A stretch of DNA of 64,000 bases from Flavobacterium aquatile LMG 4008 = ATCC 11947 (lineage in GTDB: Bacteria; Bacteroidota; Bacteroidia; Flavobacteriales; Flavobacteriaceae): positions 792,389 to 856,388 of the forward strand of contig NZ_JRHH01000003.1 of NCBI RefSeq assembly GCF_000757385.1, given 5' to 3'. The notes beneath the pieces are model-generated. The model was not told the DNA's origin, did not search any database, and worked only from the letters and a program-made list of their open reading frames with translations. Of this stretch, positions 8,191 through 16,234 are shown one piece after another. A program made the translations under genes and the position numbers. Within the stretch, counting starts at the first letter, position 1. Every line of letters starts with the position of its first letter.

Positions 8191-8994
8191 ATGGAAATTA
8201 ATTATATAATTGGCTATTTTTTAGCCGTTTTAGTTGGAATAACATTGGGTTTGATAGGAAGTGGTGGTTCTATTTTATCGGTTCCAGTTTTAGTTTACAT
8301 TATGGGAATAGAACCCATTTTGGCAACAGCTTATTCATTATTTGTTGTTGGAACTACGGCTTTAGTTGGTGGTTTTCAAAAGGCAGTTCAGAAATTAGTC
8401 GATTTTAAAAAGGTTTTATTGTTTGGAGTGCCAACGATATCGGCCGTTTTTTTAACCCGAAAATTTATTGTTCCTGCTATTCCAGATGTTATTTTCACTA
8501 CGCCAACTTTCACTTTGCACAAGTCCGTTTTAATTATGGTTGTTTTTGCAGTTGTGATGATTTCGGCTTCGATAAGAATGATCAAACCAATTAAAGAGAA
8601 GATTATTAATGATGATGCAAAACTGAATTACTTCAGAATCATTGTGCAAGGATTATTTATAGGATTAGTAGCAGGATTTGTTGGTGCTGGTGGCGGATTT
8701 TTAATAATTCCGGCATTGCTGTTTCTTGCAAAAACACCAATGAAAATGGCTGTTGGAACGTCACTTTTTATAGTCGCAATTCAATCTTTAATTGGTTTTG
8801 TTGGTGATATTCGACCAGATCAAATTATTGATTGGAAAGTGGTTTTAATTTTTACAGGATGTTCTATAATTGGTGTTTTCATTGGAAATTATTTATCAAA
8901 GAAAATCGATGGAGACAAATTGAAAACTGGTTTTGGATGGTTTGTTCTCGCTATGGGAATTTATATCCTTGTAAAAGAACTTATCTTTTCTTAA
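8191..8994 (+). CDS. Sulfite exporter TauE/SafE family permease
   Basis: A 267-residue inner-membrane protein with about eight hydrophobic helices and the two family glycine motifs: GLIGSGGSILSVPVL in the first half and GFVGAGGGFLIIPALL in the second, reflecting the inverted repeat of TauE/SafE. Members export small sulfur anions such as sulfite or sulfoacetate. Next to a persulfide dioxygenase this fits removal of the sulfite produced by persulfide oxidation. It begins 57 bp after the Crp/Fnr gene; a weak promoter may lie at 8150-8180 (TTG...GACCTTTG, 23-bp spacing). Confidence 0.92.
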   Translation: MEINYIIGYFLAVLVGITLGLIGSGGSILSVPVLVYIMGIEPILATAYSLFVVGTTALVGGFQKAVQKLVDFKKVLLFGVPTISAVFLTRKFIVPAIPDVIFTTPTFTLHKSVLIMVVFAVVMISASIRMIKPIKEKIINDDAKLNYFRIIVQGLFIGLVAGFVGAGGGFLIIPALLFLAKTPMKMAVGTSLFIVAIQSLIGFVGDIRPDQIIDWKVVLIFTGCSIIGVFIGNYLSKKIDGDKLKTGFGWFVLAMGIYILVKELIFS

Positions 8995-9006
8995 TCTTTT
9001 TATAAA

Positions 9007-9027
9007 TGTAACATTTGATACGCTACA
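9007..9027. promoter_or_regulatory. Possible regulator-binding dyad before the persulfide dioxygenase
   Basis: TGTAAC at 9007-9012 and GCTACA at 9022-9027 form an imperfect dyad (five of six bases) upstream of the 9069 gene. The nine-base word AAATGTAAC (9004-9012) also occurs inverted at 7007-7015 upstream of the DUF1801-regulator transcript. It is a candidate site for the neighbouring Crp/Fnr protein; support is weak. Confidence 0.35.
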
Positions 9028-9068
9028 TTAATTTCAAATCGATTATTTTTACATAAAATTACAAACAG

Positions 9069-10493
9069 ATGAAAATACAACAAATATATACTGGATGTTT
9101 AGCACAAGGTGCTTACTATATTGAAAGTAATGGCGAAGTTGCTATTATTGATCCATTGCGAGAAGTACAACCGTATATTGATATTGCTTCTGCAAATAAT
9201 GCTCAGATTAAATACATTTTCGAAACTCATTTTCATGCCGATTTTGTAAGCGGTCACGTGACTTTAGCTGAAAAAACAGGAGCGCCAATCGTTTACGGAC
9301 CAGAAGCCAATCCGAGTTTTAAAGCTCATGTTGCTACTGATGGCGAGGTTTTTAAATTGGGTGAAATTACTATTACTTGTCTTCACACACCTGGACATAC
9401 CATGGAAAGTTCGTGTTATTTATTGAAAGATAAAGACGGAAAAGATTATGCACTTTTTAGTGGAGATACATTATTTCTTGGTGATGTCGGTCGACCAGAT
9501 TTGGCTCAAAAAGCTGCACACATGACGCAAGAACAATTAGCTGGAGTTTTATTTGACAGTTTACGAACCAAAATAATGCCTCTTGCCGATGATGTAATCG
9601 TTTATCCAGCTCACGGTGCAGGAAGTGCTTGCGGAAAAAATTTAAGTAAGGAAACCGTTGGAAGTATTGGTGAACAAAAAGCGACCAATTATGCGCTTCG
9701 TGCCAATATGACTCGAGATGAATTTATTGCAGAAGTGACCGATGGTTTATTGCCACCACCAGCATATTTCCCTATGAATGTGAAGCTTAACAAAGAAGGT
9801 TATGCTAATGTTGAAGATATTATCAGCGAAGCAAAACCATTTGATGCAAAAACTTTTGAACTTGTTGCTAATGAAACAGAAGCATTAATTCTTGATGTTC
9901 GTCATCAAGATGATTTTGCAAAAGGTCACATTCCGAAATCTATTTTTATTGGAATTGATGGTCAATTTGCTCCTTGGGTTGGCGCTTTAATTTTAGATAT
10001 TAAACAACCAATTTTACTTGTAACTCCAGTTGGTAAAGAACAAGAAACGATAATGCGATTGGCTAGAGTAGGTTACGACAATACAGTTGGATATCTAAAA
10101 GGCGGATTTGAATCGTGGAAAAATGCTGGATTAGAATTTGATACAGTAACTTCGGTTTCTGCCGAAAAATTGGATGAAATTATGAAACAGTTTGAAAGTA
10201 ATAATGAAAAAGCATCAGTTTTTGATGTTAGAAAACCTGGAGAATATGCTGCCGAACACATTTTAGATGTGCCATCAACACCATTAGATTTTATCAACGA
10301 CCATTTGTCTGAATTTCCAAAAGAAGATACATTTTATGTGCATTGTGCTGGAGGATATCGCTCTATGATTGCGGCTTCTATTTTAAAATCTCGTGGTTAT
10401 CATAATGTAGTGGATGTTTTAGGCGGATTTTCGGCGATTAAGAAAACAGAGATTAAGACAACAAATTATGTTTGTCCATCAACTTTAAAATAA
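9069..10493 (+). CDS. Persulfide dioxygenase-like MBL protein fused to two rhodanese domains
   Basis: A 474-residue fusion. Residues 1-250 are an ETHE1-type metallo-beta-lactamase: the metal motif H54-F-H56-A-D58-FVSGH63 is followed by HTPGHTMES and FSGDTLFLGDVGRPDLA, hallmarks of glutathione-persulfide dioxygenases. Residues about 260-360 are a rhodanese domain with no active Cys in the expected loop (LLVTPVGKEQ), so it is probably inactive. Residues about 365-465 form a second rhodanese with an active loop HCAGGYRS (C426). The protein probably oxidises a low-molecular-weight persulfide to sulfite while moving sulfane sulfur. In this organism the thiol could be bacillithiol, given bshB1 (inference). 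The TauE permease is 74 bp upstream. Confidence 0.92.
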   Translation: MKIQQIYTGCLAQGAYYIESNGEVAIIDPLREVQPYIDIASANNAQIKYIFETHFHADFVSGHVTLAEKTGAPIVYGPEANPSFKAHVATDGEVFKLGEITITCLHTPGHTMESSCYLLKDKDGKDYALFSGDTLFLGDVGRPDLAQKAAHMTQEQLAGVLFDSLRTKIMPLADDVIVYPAHGAGSACGKNLSKETVGSIGEQKATNYALRANMTRDEFIAEVTDGLLPPPAYFPMNVKLNKEGYANVEDIISEAKPFDAKTFELVANETEALILDVRHQDDFAKGHIPKSIFIGIDGQFAPWVGALILDIKQPILLVTPVGKEQETIMRLARVGYDNTVGYLKGGFESWKNAGLEFDTVTSVSAEKLDEIMKQFESNNEKASVFDVRKPGEYAAEHILDVPSTPLDFINDHLSEFPKEDTFYVHCAGGYRSMIAASILKSRGYHNVVDVLGGFSAIKKTEIKTTNYVCPSTLK

Positions 10494-10600
10494 AATTAGA
10501 AGAATATCACAATTAAGTTAAATTTAAGAAGTTAGATAAATTATTTTTCTATATTTGATTTATTAAAGGAAATAATTATTAATTAAAACTAAGATATAAA

Positions 10601-10786
10601 ATGAAAAAAGTAACATCAATTTTAGCTGTAGCAGCATTTTTATTTGCAATGAATGTAAATGCGCAAGAGCAAGAACCAAAAGCTAAAAAGAAAGCTAAGA
10701 CAGAAAAAACAACTTCAACAACAGATAAAAAATCTTGTTCTGAAGGTGAGAAAAAAGCGGGATGTTGTTCTAAAAAAGCAGCTTAA
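10601..10786 (+). CDS. Small exported Lys-rich peptide with Cys cluster
   Basis: A 61-residue protein: a signal peptide (MKKVTSILAVAAFLFAMNVNA, cut before Q), then about 40 residues with PKAKKKAK and a Cys tail (KSCSEGEKKAGCCSKK, three Cys). A -7 box TATATTTG lies at 10550-10557 and a terminator follows at 10817, so it has its own transcript. The Cys cluster suggests metal or thiol binding in the periplasm, but no family function is known to me. Its place after the persulfide enzyme may be chance. The clean signal peptide and flanking signals make it a likely real gene despite its size. Confidence 0.75.
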   Translation: MKKVTSILAVAAFLFAMNVNAQEQEPKAKKKAKTEKTTSTTDKKSCSEGEKKAGCCSKKAA

Positions 10787-10816
10787 ATTTATAAATTGTA
10801 ATTTCAATTTTAAAAG

Positions 10817-10844
10817 AGTGTTTGAGTAATCAAGCACTTTTTTT
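10817..10844 (+). terminator. Terminator of the small Cys-rich peptide gene
   Basis: The stem AGTGTTTGA / TCAAGCACT (one G-T pair) with a four-base loop is followed by seven T's on the plus strand. Confidence 0.85.
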
Positions 10845-10989
10845 ATGTCAAATTTTAATTGATTAATTAGATTTTTTAATTTATACATGATGAAAAATAT
10901 AAATCTTAATTTAGATTGTGTAACAATGTTTACTTATAATTAGCCGAAATTTGTAGATATAAATTAATGTTTTATAAAGTTTAAAGACT

Positions 10990-11129
10990 TAACTACATCG
11001 TATTTATTTTCTTCTTTTTTTTACAAAGCAATTCGTAAATTAATTTTTCATTCTGGGGTATTGATTCATGAAGAAATTTACTTACGATGTAGTTACCAAT
11101 CCACAACAGCAATGTTGTGGATTTTTTTT
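10990..11129 (+). ncRNA. Candidate structured small RNA with intrinsic terminator
   Basis: This lies in the 482-bp gap 10787-11268, which holds no convincing ORF. A perfect 13-bp outer stem (10990-11002 with 11083-11095, TAACTACATCGTA) encloses a second stem (GTAAATT 11035-11041 with AATTTAC 11075-11081) and a third (TTTTCAT / ATGAAGAA) capped by a loop with CTGGGG. A 32-base pyrimidine-rich bulge sits on the 5' side only. Three bases after the outer stem comes a 9-bp terminator hairpin (11099-11107 / 11114-11122) with seven T's. The arrangement looks like an independent RNA of about 140 nt. A 6S-like RNA is one possible class. No clear two-box promoter is seen upstream. From 11130 to 11268 I see only AT-rich sequence and a -7-like TAAATTTG at 11215-11222. 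Confidence 0.6.
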
Positions 11130-11268
11130 CTAAAAAACATATAAAATCATTGCACAAAATTAGATATCTTACATTATTTTAGATAATAAATGCTATTTGG
11201 TTCTATTATTTTATTAAATTTGATGAGAGTTCCCAAAATTCTGCCAAATAAAATGCTATAATAGTGAT

Positions 11269-14200
11269 ATGAAAAGAAAATTAGATTTCATTTTCTTATG
11301 GATATTAGTTTTGCCTATTTCGATGATGGGCTTCACATTTACCGCCAACGCAACAGATGAATCTTGCGCTGGAAACGGAACCATAACTTTTACAACTTCC
11401 AACCCTAATCCTAGTGGTTCAATACTTTTTGTTGTTTATAAATTACCCGAGACCACAACTCCATATGCAACTGTAAGTAGTTCTATAATTAATGGACTTT
11501 CAGCTGGAACTTACAATATTATTGCTCGAGAAACAGTTAATGGAGTTACTACTACTCAACAACAACAGGTAGTAATTAATAATACAATTGTTCCTCTAGT
11601 TTATAGTGTAACAGCATTAAATCAGGCGTGTTCATCAACAAGTACTATTTCAGTAGATATAATTTCTGGAGTTGGCACTTCCTATGAAATAATTGATGGA
11701 CCAATGCTTTTTCCATCTCAAACAAGTAATGTATTTACAGGTTTAATAGCTGGAATATACCGCGTTAGAGTTTTTGATGATTGTGGAACAGGAGTAGTTC
11801 AAACTTTTACAGTCACTTTAAATCCAGCCGGATTAACCATAAATCAACCGGTAATTACTAATACTGCGCCACCTTCATGTAATTTTATTGTTGTAACCAA
11901 TACTTTAACTCCTGCATCTGGAACTGTAATTGGTTATCCCTTGGATATTACGTATACAGTTAATCCTCCAAACGGAGGTTCACCAATAATTACAACTTCT
12001 ACATTAAATACTGGAAATGCAACTTCACAAAATTTAGTCTTAACAATTCCTGATTATATTAATGAGACTTATGATTATTCAATTTCAATTACAGATGCTT
12101 GCGGTGCAACTTATACTGAAAATTTTCCGTTAGATAATTCAATACAAATATCAAGCAATATTAATATTTTAGAATGTAATCAGAATTATTTTTCGTTGAA
12201 TATTAGTAATTTCACACCACCATTTAATTTAAATTTCACTTCTGTTCCTGCTGGATTTGATCCTGCTTTATACAATAGTGGTTATCCCGGACCATTTTCT
12301 ACAAGTATGGTTGAGTTTGGTTCAGATACTAATATTACACCTTTAGGTAGTTATACGGTAGAAATTGTTGACAGTTGCGGAAGAACTGGAACCAGAGTTT
12401 TTACTATAGATTTTATTCAACCTGAACCCAACGTGTTTGCTGCAAGTAATGGTTGTTTATCCAATACTGGAAATTTTACTATTTCAATTACCAATTTTGA
12501 TATTGTTACAGCCGTGATAACTTCGGCTCCAGCTGGATATCCCAATTCGTTGCCGCATACAGTTTCTACGTTTATTAACTCGCAAGGAGATTTAGTTATG
12601 AATCCTGTGCCGTTTGGTGATTATATAGTTGACTTAATTGATGAATGCGGTACTGTTTTACCTCCAGTTTCAGTCACAGTTTCTGCCTATGTCGATCAAG
12701 GTAATTCAGTTAATTTTAGACCAGGATGTGCCTTAGGTTTTACTTCTTTAGAATTATCAAGTAATAATGGTGGTTTTACTTCTGTTATAATTTCATCAGC
12801 TCCATCTGCTTATACAGCAACTTTGCCAAATAATATTACTGGAAATATTCTTGCTAATGGTAGATTATATTTAGATAATTTACCACAAGGAACTTATATT
12901 TTTGATATTGTAGATGTATGTGGTTTTACAACTTCTTATACAGTTGATGCACAGGGTTATTCAATTTCAGATAATACTTCATCACTACAAATTAATTGTG
13001 GTTCTTTCAATGTGCCACTTTCTTTTGCAAGTAATGGTGTTATGGCTCAAAGTTTCTGGTTGCAAAAGCTCATCGATCCAGCAACAAATACTTGGGGTCA
13101 TCCTGGAACTAACGTGGTTTACACAGAAGGCACAATTCCTGATGGAAATAACTCGTATCAATTAATAAATTTCACATCCAATTTTAACTTATCCTTTAAC
13201 GGCACTTTTAGAATTTTTAGACATTTTCTATCGTTTAATAACGGAGCATCTGTTTTAAGTGGTGCCAATTCTTCTATTGATAAGAATTGTTTTGAAGTTA
13301 TCAATCCAGGTTTAGATTTCGATCAAGCATTGGAAATTCTCAGTACTAATAGACTATTTTGCTCTTCATCAGGAACTTTAGATGTAGTTCTTTCTGCAAC
13401 AGGTGAAGCGCCACTAAATTATTCGATTATTACTCAAAACGGTACACCATTTTTTTTAGATAATGGAACTTCCAATATTTTTTACAATCTTCCAACTGGT
13501 GTTTATACTTTTCAAGTGGAAGATGTATGCGGAAACATTGTTACAAAAATCTATGATGTTGCGGCTTTGTCATCTTTCATTAATGCCAGTCAACCAGATG
13601 ATTTATTGCAATGTACTAACTTAATTACGGGTAATGAAACATTTAATCTAGGTGTTCAAACGCCAATTATTTTAGGGTCATTACCGCCAGCTGAGTATTC
13701 TATTAGTTATCATGTTTCTGTAAATGATGCTCAAAATGATGTAAATGAAATTACCAATTTAACTAATTTTAATCCAACTACGAATCCACAAACGATTTAT
13801 GTCAGAATGATTTTTAATGCTGTACCCGATTGTTATGATATAAAATCATTTGATGTAATTGTCGGACAGAATCCAGTAATTACAACACCATCAAATACAC
13901 TTGGATGCAGTTCAAGTCCGGTTACTTTAGATGCATCGGCAGGAAATCTTCCTACAACTACTTATTTATGGTCGACAGGTGCCACTACGCCAACCATAAC
14001 AGTTTCTCAACTTGGAGTTACTAATCTTACGGTTACAGCTACCAATAGTTATGGTTTAAATTTTTGTTCTAATACTAAAGATATTACTGTAACAATATCT
14101 GAGCAACCTGAAATCGAGCAGCTTGTTACTGTTGATTGGACGGAAAATGATAATTCAATTACGGTTCTCACAACCAATACAGGTGCTTTTGAATATTCAT

Positions 14201-14574
14201 TGGATGATGTTATTTATCAAGATTCAAATGTGTTTTCTAATCTTGTTCCAGGATTCTATACAGTTTATGCAAAAGATAAATTTGGTTGTGGAAAAACACA
14301 ACAAGTTATCTGGATTCTTTATTACATCAGATTTTTTACACCAAATGGTGATGGTGTTAACGAAACGTGGAGAATTAGAAATTCTCAATTTGAAGAAAAT
14401 TTAACGGTCGTAATATTTGACAGATATGGTAAAGTAATTACCTCTTTTGGTTCTGATGATCAAGGTTGGGATGGATTTTATAATGGGCAACAAGCAATTT
14501 CCGACGATTATTGGTTTTTGGTTAGTAGACAAGATGGACGAACTCATCATGGACATTTTGCTTTAAAGCGATAA
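11269..14574 (+). CDS. Large secreted protein with T9SS type B sorting domain
   Basis: A 1101-residue export with a signal peptide (about residues 1-28) and a C-terminal type B sorting (gliding-motility CTERM) domain: FFTPNGDGVNETWRI, FDRYGKVI, GWDGFYNGQ and a final HGHFALKR. The body contains at least five repeats of about 110 residues. Each begins with an isolated Cys (for example ACSSTS, ECNQNY, GCLSNT, GCALGF) and ends with a Tyr-rich strand and DxCG (VFDDCGTG, IVDSCGRT, LIDECGTV, IVDVCGFT, VEDVCGNI). This is a beta-sandwich adhesin layout with paired Cys. It should cross the outer membrane by T9SS and act at the surface or in the medium. No SprF/PorP partner gene is adjacent, which is unusual for type B substrates. 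Confidence 0.92.
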   Translation: MKRKLDFIFLWILVLPISMMGFTFTANATDESCAGNGTITFTTSNPNPSGSILFVVYKLPETTTPYATVSSSIINGLSAGTYNIIARETVNGVTTTQQQQVVINNTIVPLVYSVTALNQACSSTSTISVDIISGVGTSYEIIDGPMLFPSQTSNVFTGLIAGIYRVRVFDDCGTGVVQTFTVTLNPAGLTINQPVITNTAPPSCNFIVVTNTLTPASGTVIGYPLDITYTVNPPNGGSPIITTSTLNTGNATSQNLVLTIPDYINETYDYSISITDACGATYTENFPLDNSIQISSNINILECNQNYFSLNISNFTPPFNLNFTSVPAGFDPALYNSGYPGPFSTSMVEFGSDTNITPLGSYTVEIVDSCGRTGTRVFTIDFIQPEPNVFAASNGCLSNTGNFTISITNFDIVTAVITSAPAGYPNSLPHTVSTFINSQGDLVMNPVPFGDYIVDLIDECGTVLPPVSVTVSAYVDQGNSVNFRPGCALGFTSLELSSNNGGFTSVIISSAPSAYTATLPNNITGNILANGRLYLDNLPQGTYIFDIVDVCGFTTSYTVDAQGYSISDNTSSLQINCGSFNVPLSFASNGVMAQSFWLQKLIDPATNTWGHPGTNVVYTEGTIPDGNNSYQLINFTSNFNLSFNGTFRIFRHFLSFNNGASVLSGANSSIDKNCFEVINPGLDFDQALEILSTNRLFCSSSGTLDVVLSATGEAPLNYSIITQNGTPFFLDNGTSNIFYNLPTGVYTFQVEDVCGNIVTKIYDVAALSSFINASQPDDLLQCTNLITGNETFNLGVQTPIILGSLPPAEYSISYHVSVNDAQNDVNEITNLTNFNPTTNPQTIYVRMIFNAVPDCYDIKSFDVIVGQNPVITTPSNTLGCSSSPVTLDASAGNLPTTTYLWSTGATTPTITVSQLGVTNLTVTATNSYGLNFCSNTKDITVTISEQPEIEQLVTVDWTENDNSITVLTTNTGAFEYSLDDVIYQDSNVFSNLVPGFYTVYAKDKFGCGKTQQVIWILYYIRFFTPNGDGVNETWRIRNSQFEENLTVVIFDRYGKVITSFGSDDQGWDGFYNGQQAISDDYWFLVSRQDGRTHHGHFALKR

Positions 14575-14728
14575 TTTTGTAATCTAATTATTTTCTGATG
14601 GTTAGGGTAAAACCTAATAGTATTAAATCTTAAAATTTTCACATATTTTTCATAATCTTATATTAATCAATCGGATTTTTGTTTGCTTATTAGTAACTTT
14701 ATAAAACTAATATAAAAACAAATAAACC

Positions 14729-15043
14729 ATGCAAATTCTAATTAACACAGACAAAAACGTAGACGGAAACGAAAGAGCAATAAACTATTATACAGCAGAA
14801 TTAAAAAGAGAATTAGACCGATTTGATGATAAAATCACAAGAGTAGAAGTACATTTTGGAGATGAAAATGGAGAAAAATTTGGAAAGAATGACAAGCGTT
14901 GTATGTTAGAAGTTCGATTACAGAAAAAACAACCAATTGTAGTTACTGATCACGCAGAATCTCCTGAAAAAGCATTCTATCATGCAGTTGAAAAGCTTAA
15001 AAAAGTATTGAATTCAACATTCGAAAAAATGCGTGAATATTAA
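14729..15043 (+). CDS. HPF/RaiA family ribosome-associated protein
   Basis: A 104-residue short-form hibernation factor homologue (S30EA/RaiA fold) that would bind the small ribosomal subunit in slow growth. The beta-alpha-beta-beta-beta-alpha pattern is visible: DGNERAINYYTAELKREL helix, ITRVEVHFGDENG strand, KRCMLEVRLQ strand, then the PEKAFYHAVEKLKKVL helix. It is divergent in sequence from RaiA proper, so the exact subtype is uncertain. It is a single gene with a terminator at 15054. Confidence 0.85.
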   Translation: MQILINTDKNVDGNERAINYYTAELKRELDRFDDKITRVEVHFGDENGEKFGKNDKRCMLEVRLQKKQPIVVTDHAESPEKAFYHAVEKLKKVLNSTFEKMREY

Positions 15044-15053
15044 TATAAAAAGT

Positions 15054-15087
15054 AAAAGCCTAGTGAGTTTTCATTAGGCTTTTTTTA
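15054..15087. terminator. Terminator between the HPF gene and the glycosyltransferase
   Basis: The stem AAAAGCCTAGTGA / TCATTAGGCTTTT (one G-T pair) is followed by T's on the plus strand and preceded by A's, so it serves both convergent genes. Confidence 0.88.
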
Positions 15088-15088
15088 A

Positions 15089-16135
15089 TTATTTTATTTC
15101 AAATTTATAATTTATAATATATTTAATAACTGCAATTGGACTTGCATAATTATCATAATATTGTCTTACGTTTTCAGATAAATAGTTGCAATAGTTATCA
15201 TTAGTAAGCAATAATTCTACACCAGCATTTAATTCATCGTCTGTTGTTGCTATGTGAATGTGTTTTGCATGAATCAATTCTTCGGGTAGTTTATTAGAGA
15301 TTGGGGTGGAAATAATTGGTTTTCCTAAAGCCAAAAATTCGCCTAGTTTCCAGCCATGGCATTTATGAACCGATGGCGTGTTAAATACAATTTTAGATAA
15401 AATAGTTTTGGCTACATATTCTTTGGCAGAATAAGATTTATAGAATAATATATTTTTAAATCCTTGAGGTATTAAAGTATCTTTTGATGTAAAAAAGCCT
15501 CCTTCAAATTCGCAGTCATTTGATTTACAAGCTTCTATAAATTTTTTTCGCAAAAGATTGGTTCTAGACATAGAATCTGAATCTTGCCATAAACTAGCAA
15601 TCATATAGATGTAAGGAGTTTTTTCAGTACTATTTTTTGGATATTTGGTAGCACGATATTCCGCCAATTTTGGTCGTTTAAGTTGTTCAAGATAATCTCT
15701 TAAAAATCGTTTAATAGGAATGATTAAGCCTGCTTTGCATTTGATTAAATTACTAATGCAATTATAAATAGTTTCTGGATGATTCCATATTTTAATTCCA
15801 AAACTCGGTGGAATTGAAATTATTTTTTCTTGAAAATTCACATTTTGATTTAGCTCCAGATTTATTTTTGCATAATAATCACACCAATCATATGCGGTTG
15901 AATTTATATCATTTGGATCGCAAAAATCAACAATATACTTTGTCATTTTATTAGAATTGATAACAACGAATGCAAAATAATGTTCAAATGCAAATTCTTC
16001 CTTCTTTCGTTTTAAATCTGAAAAATACTTTGTAGAAAATGTTACGTTTTTCTTTCCGAAAACTTGATACAATCCTTCTATATAAAACGATGCATAAAGT
16101 ATTCTTGATGTAGGATCAATTATTATTTTAGGCAT
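15089..16135 (-). CDS. GT4-like glycosyltransferase
   Basis: A 348-residue protein whose C-terminal third has the GT-B nucleotide-sugar site pattern: HGWKLGEFLALGKPIISTPISNKLPEEL, followed by a DDELNAGVELLL helix. The N-terminal acceptor domain is poorly conserved and no signal or membrane segment is present, so it is cytoplasmic. The gene stands alone and is not in a polysaccharide locus, so the glycan it builds cannot be named. Codon usage is as AT-rich as the neighbours. The family is fairly sure; donor and acceptor are unknown. Confidence 0.75.
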   Translation of the reverse strand: MPKIIIDPTSRILYASFYIEGLYQVFGKKNVTFSTKYFSDLKRKKEEFAFEHYFAFVVINSNKMTKYIVDFCDPNDINSTAYDWCDYYAKINLELNQNVNFQEKIISIPPSFGIKIWNHPETIYNCISNLIKCKAGLIIPIKRFLRDYLEQLKRPKLAEYRATKYPKNSTEKTPYIYMIASLWQDSDSMSRTNLLRKKFIEACKSNDCEFEGGFFTSKDTLIPQGFKNILFYKSYSAKEYVAKTILSKIVFNTPSVHKCHGWKLGEFLALGKPIISTPISNKLPEELIHAKHIHIATTDDELNAGVELLLTNDNYCNYLSENVRQYYDNYASPIAVIKYIINYKFEIK

Positions 16136-16183
16136 ATTTAGATACGTTTTAGAAAGAGTTTATTTTAATTAAATGTAAAGATA

Positions 16184-16216
16184 AAAAAATCCCAAGATGT
16201 TGGTCTTGGGATTTTT
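16184..16216. terminator. Terminator of pheT
   Basis: A perfect stem AAAAATCCCAAGA / TCTTGGGATTTTT with a six-base loop. Read on the minus strand it ends pheT; the A-run on the left gives the needed U-tract. Confidence 0.9.
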
Positions 16217-16234
16217 AATATTCTATTTAATTTT

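Noticed and set aside
14581..14625. Terminator after the T9SS protein gene
   Set aside because: The TTAGG/CCTAA hairpin near 14600 is short and has no T-run.
15089..16135. Horizontally acquired polysaccharide locus
   Set aside because: A single glycosyltransferase gene with base composition like its neighbours and no mobility genes.
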